A stretch of 44,603 nt of DNA from an uncultured cyanobacterium (GTDB lineage: Bacteria; Cyanobacteriota; Cyanobacteriia; Cyanobacteriales; Geitlerinemataceae). The stretch is from NCBI GenBank assembly GCA_937899645.1, contig CALCCD010000111.1:1-44603 (forward strand), written 5' to 3'. Both the position numbers and the translations under genes were made by a program. The notes under the pieces are model-generated. The model worked only from the letters and a program-made list of their open reading frames with translations, had not been told where the DNA came from and did no database searches. Of this stretch, positions 44,001-44,603 are shown one piece after another; positions within the stretch are counted from its first letter, which is position 1; every line of letters starts with the position of its first letter.

Positions 44001-44359
44001 AGCTCAAGCTGGATGAGAACATCGGCAAACGCGGGCAAGATTTGTTGCGCGGGGCGGGTTATGACGTTTCAACGGTGGTCGAGCAGGGTTTGCGGAGCGC
44101 CCCGGATGTCGAGCTGATTGAAGTTTGCCGTCGGGAAGGTCGCTGTCTGGTCACGCTCGATTTGGACTTTAGCAACCCGATCGCGTTCAAGCCATCGAGT
44201 TACAGCGGGATTGCGGTGGTGCGTTTGCCGAGGCGGGCGAGCTATGGCGATTTGTTGGATGCGGTGCGGACGCTGGTGGGGGCGCTGGAGTCGAATAAAA
44301 TTTTCGAACGATCGTGGATCGTTCAGAATGGCGCGATTCGGATCTACCAAGAAGGTTAG
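43997..44359 (+). CDS. DUF5615 PIN-like toxin
   Basis: A 120-residue PIN-fold protein: KLDENI near the start, VEQGLRSAPDVELIEVCRREGR, and LVTLDLDFSNP with the acidic residues that bind metal in PIN nucleases (D-x-D-F). DUF433/DUF5615 pairs are common in cyanobacteria. I choose the ATG at 43997, within the ATGA overlap; a longer frame upstream is a shadow of the antitoxin gene. Confidence 0.87.
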   Translation: MKLKLDENIGKRGQDLLRGAGYDVSTVVEQGLRSAPDVELIEVCRREGRCLVTLDLDFSNPIAFKPSSYSGIAVVRLPRRASYGDLLDAVRTLVGALESNKIFERSWIVQNGAIRIYQEG

Positions 44360-44383
44360 TCGCGCTGTTGCGTCTCTTCAGCT

Positions 44384-44603
44384 TCATTGTCCTTGTTGGT
44401 TGGCGAGTTTTTCGGTGACGATCGCGATCGACTTCAGCGCGATTTGCGTATGCGGGTGCTGCTCTCCGAGGGCTTTTTGCCAGATTGCTAGCGCCCGCTG
44501 ATACAGCGGCAGGGCTTCGGCGTACTGGCCGCGATCGCGATACAGCCACGCCAAATTGTTGAGGCTGGAGGCGGTATCGGGGTGGTCGCTGCCCAGTTGC
44601 CGT
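44384..44603 (-). CDS. C-terminus of a TPR (kinesin-light-chain-like) protein, partial
   Basis: Minus strand, running off the end of the window. The 73 codons read RQLGSDHPDTASSLNNLAW then YRDRGQYAEALPLYQRAL then GEQHPHTQIALKSIA and end KLANQQGQ and a stop at 44384-44386. These are the 42-residue TPR_10/TPR_12 repeats (LG..HP.TA.SLNNLA..Y...G.Y.EA..L..RAL). Such repeats are often fused to CHAT or NB-ARC domains in cyanobacteria; the rest is outside the window. Confidence 0.85.
   Translation of the reverse strand, partial: RQLGSDHPDTASSLNNLAWLYRDRGQYAEALPLYQRALAIWQKALGEQHPHTQIALKSIAIVTEKLANQQGQ

Overview
The window is a stretch of cyanobacterial chromosome. The evidence is the very frequent HIP1 octamer (GCGATCGC) and genes typical of oxygenic phototrophs: NdhO, a Tab2/Atab2 protein, a GUN4-domain protein, the ferredoxin-nitrite reductase NirA, NrtA/NrtB, a Psb35-like small membrane protein, and two textbook NtcA promoters. 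Base composition looks clearly GC-rich, so a high-GC filamentous or unicellular lineage is likely. The species cannot be named from the window. No rRNA, tRNA, CRISPR array or intact insertion sequence was found.

Layout. 1-5.3 kb: a decayed histidine-kinase tail, then a minus-strand run of an Fe-S photolyase-family gene, a Rab-like small GTPase and mutS2. 5.5-8.3 kb: moeA, a membrane-anchored GUN4 protein and a Uma2 nuclease. 8.3-10.9 kb: a MITE-like element, short tandem repeats and small proteins of unknown function. 11-13.1 kb: a beta-helix protein with six SLH repeats. 13.5-16.2 kb: an ammonium-transporter/PAS/histidine-kinase fusion. 16.2-21.2 kb: sdhB, a membrane protein, two small genes and thrC. 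21.4-25.9 kb: the nitrate/nitrite block nirA, nrtB, nrtA (minus strand) with two NtcA class II promoters. 26-31 kb: Tab2, a small membrane protein and a large UvrD-family helicase-nuclease. 31.5-36.8 kb: gshB, ndhO and a plus-strand glycan cassette (GT2, methyltransferase, DUF2142). 36.9-39.9 kb: a DUF4347/beta-helix/RTX protein. 40-42.8 kb: nadK, the Psb35-like gene under a probable RpaB (HLR1) promoter, and a GDP-fucose-synthase-type epimerase. 43-44.6 kb: two toxin-antitoxin modules back to back, and the end of a TPR gene.

Themes. Nitrogen: nirA-nrtB-nrtA for nitrate/nitrite use, moeA for the molybdenum cofactor that nitrate reductase needs, and an Amt-type ammonium sensor kinase with a possible NtcA site. 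Photosynthesis: GUN4, Tab2, NdhO, the Psb35-like protein. Cell surface: the SLH and RTX proteins, the GT2/DUF2142 cassette and the fucose-type epimerase. Intergenic regions carry several families of small palindromic repeats, described separately.

The strongest candidates for new biology are the Amt-PAS-kinase fusion, a HepT-like toxin whose RX4HXY histidine is tyrosine, a helicase-nuclease with complete Fe-S cysteines but no nuclease lysine, and an nrt locus in B-A order without its ATPase genes.
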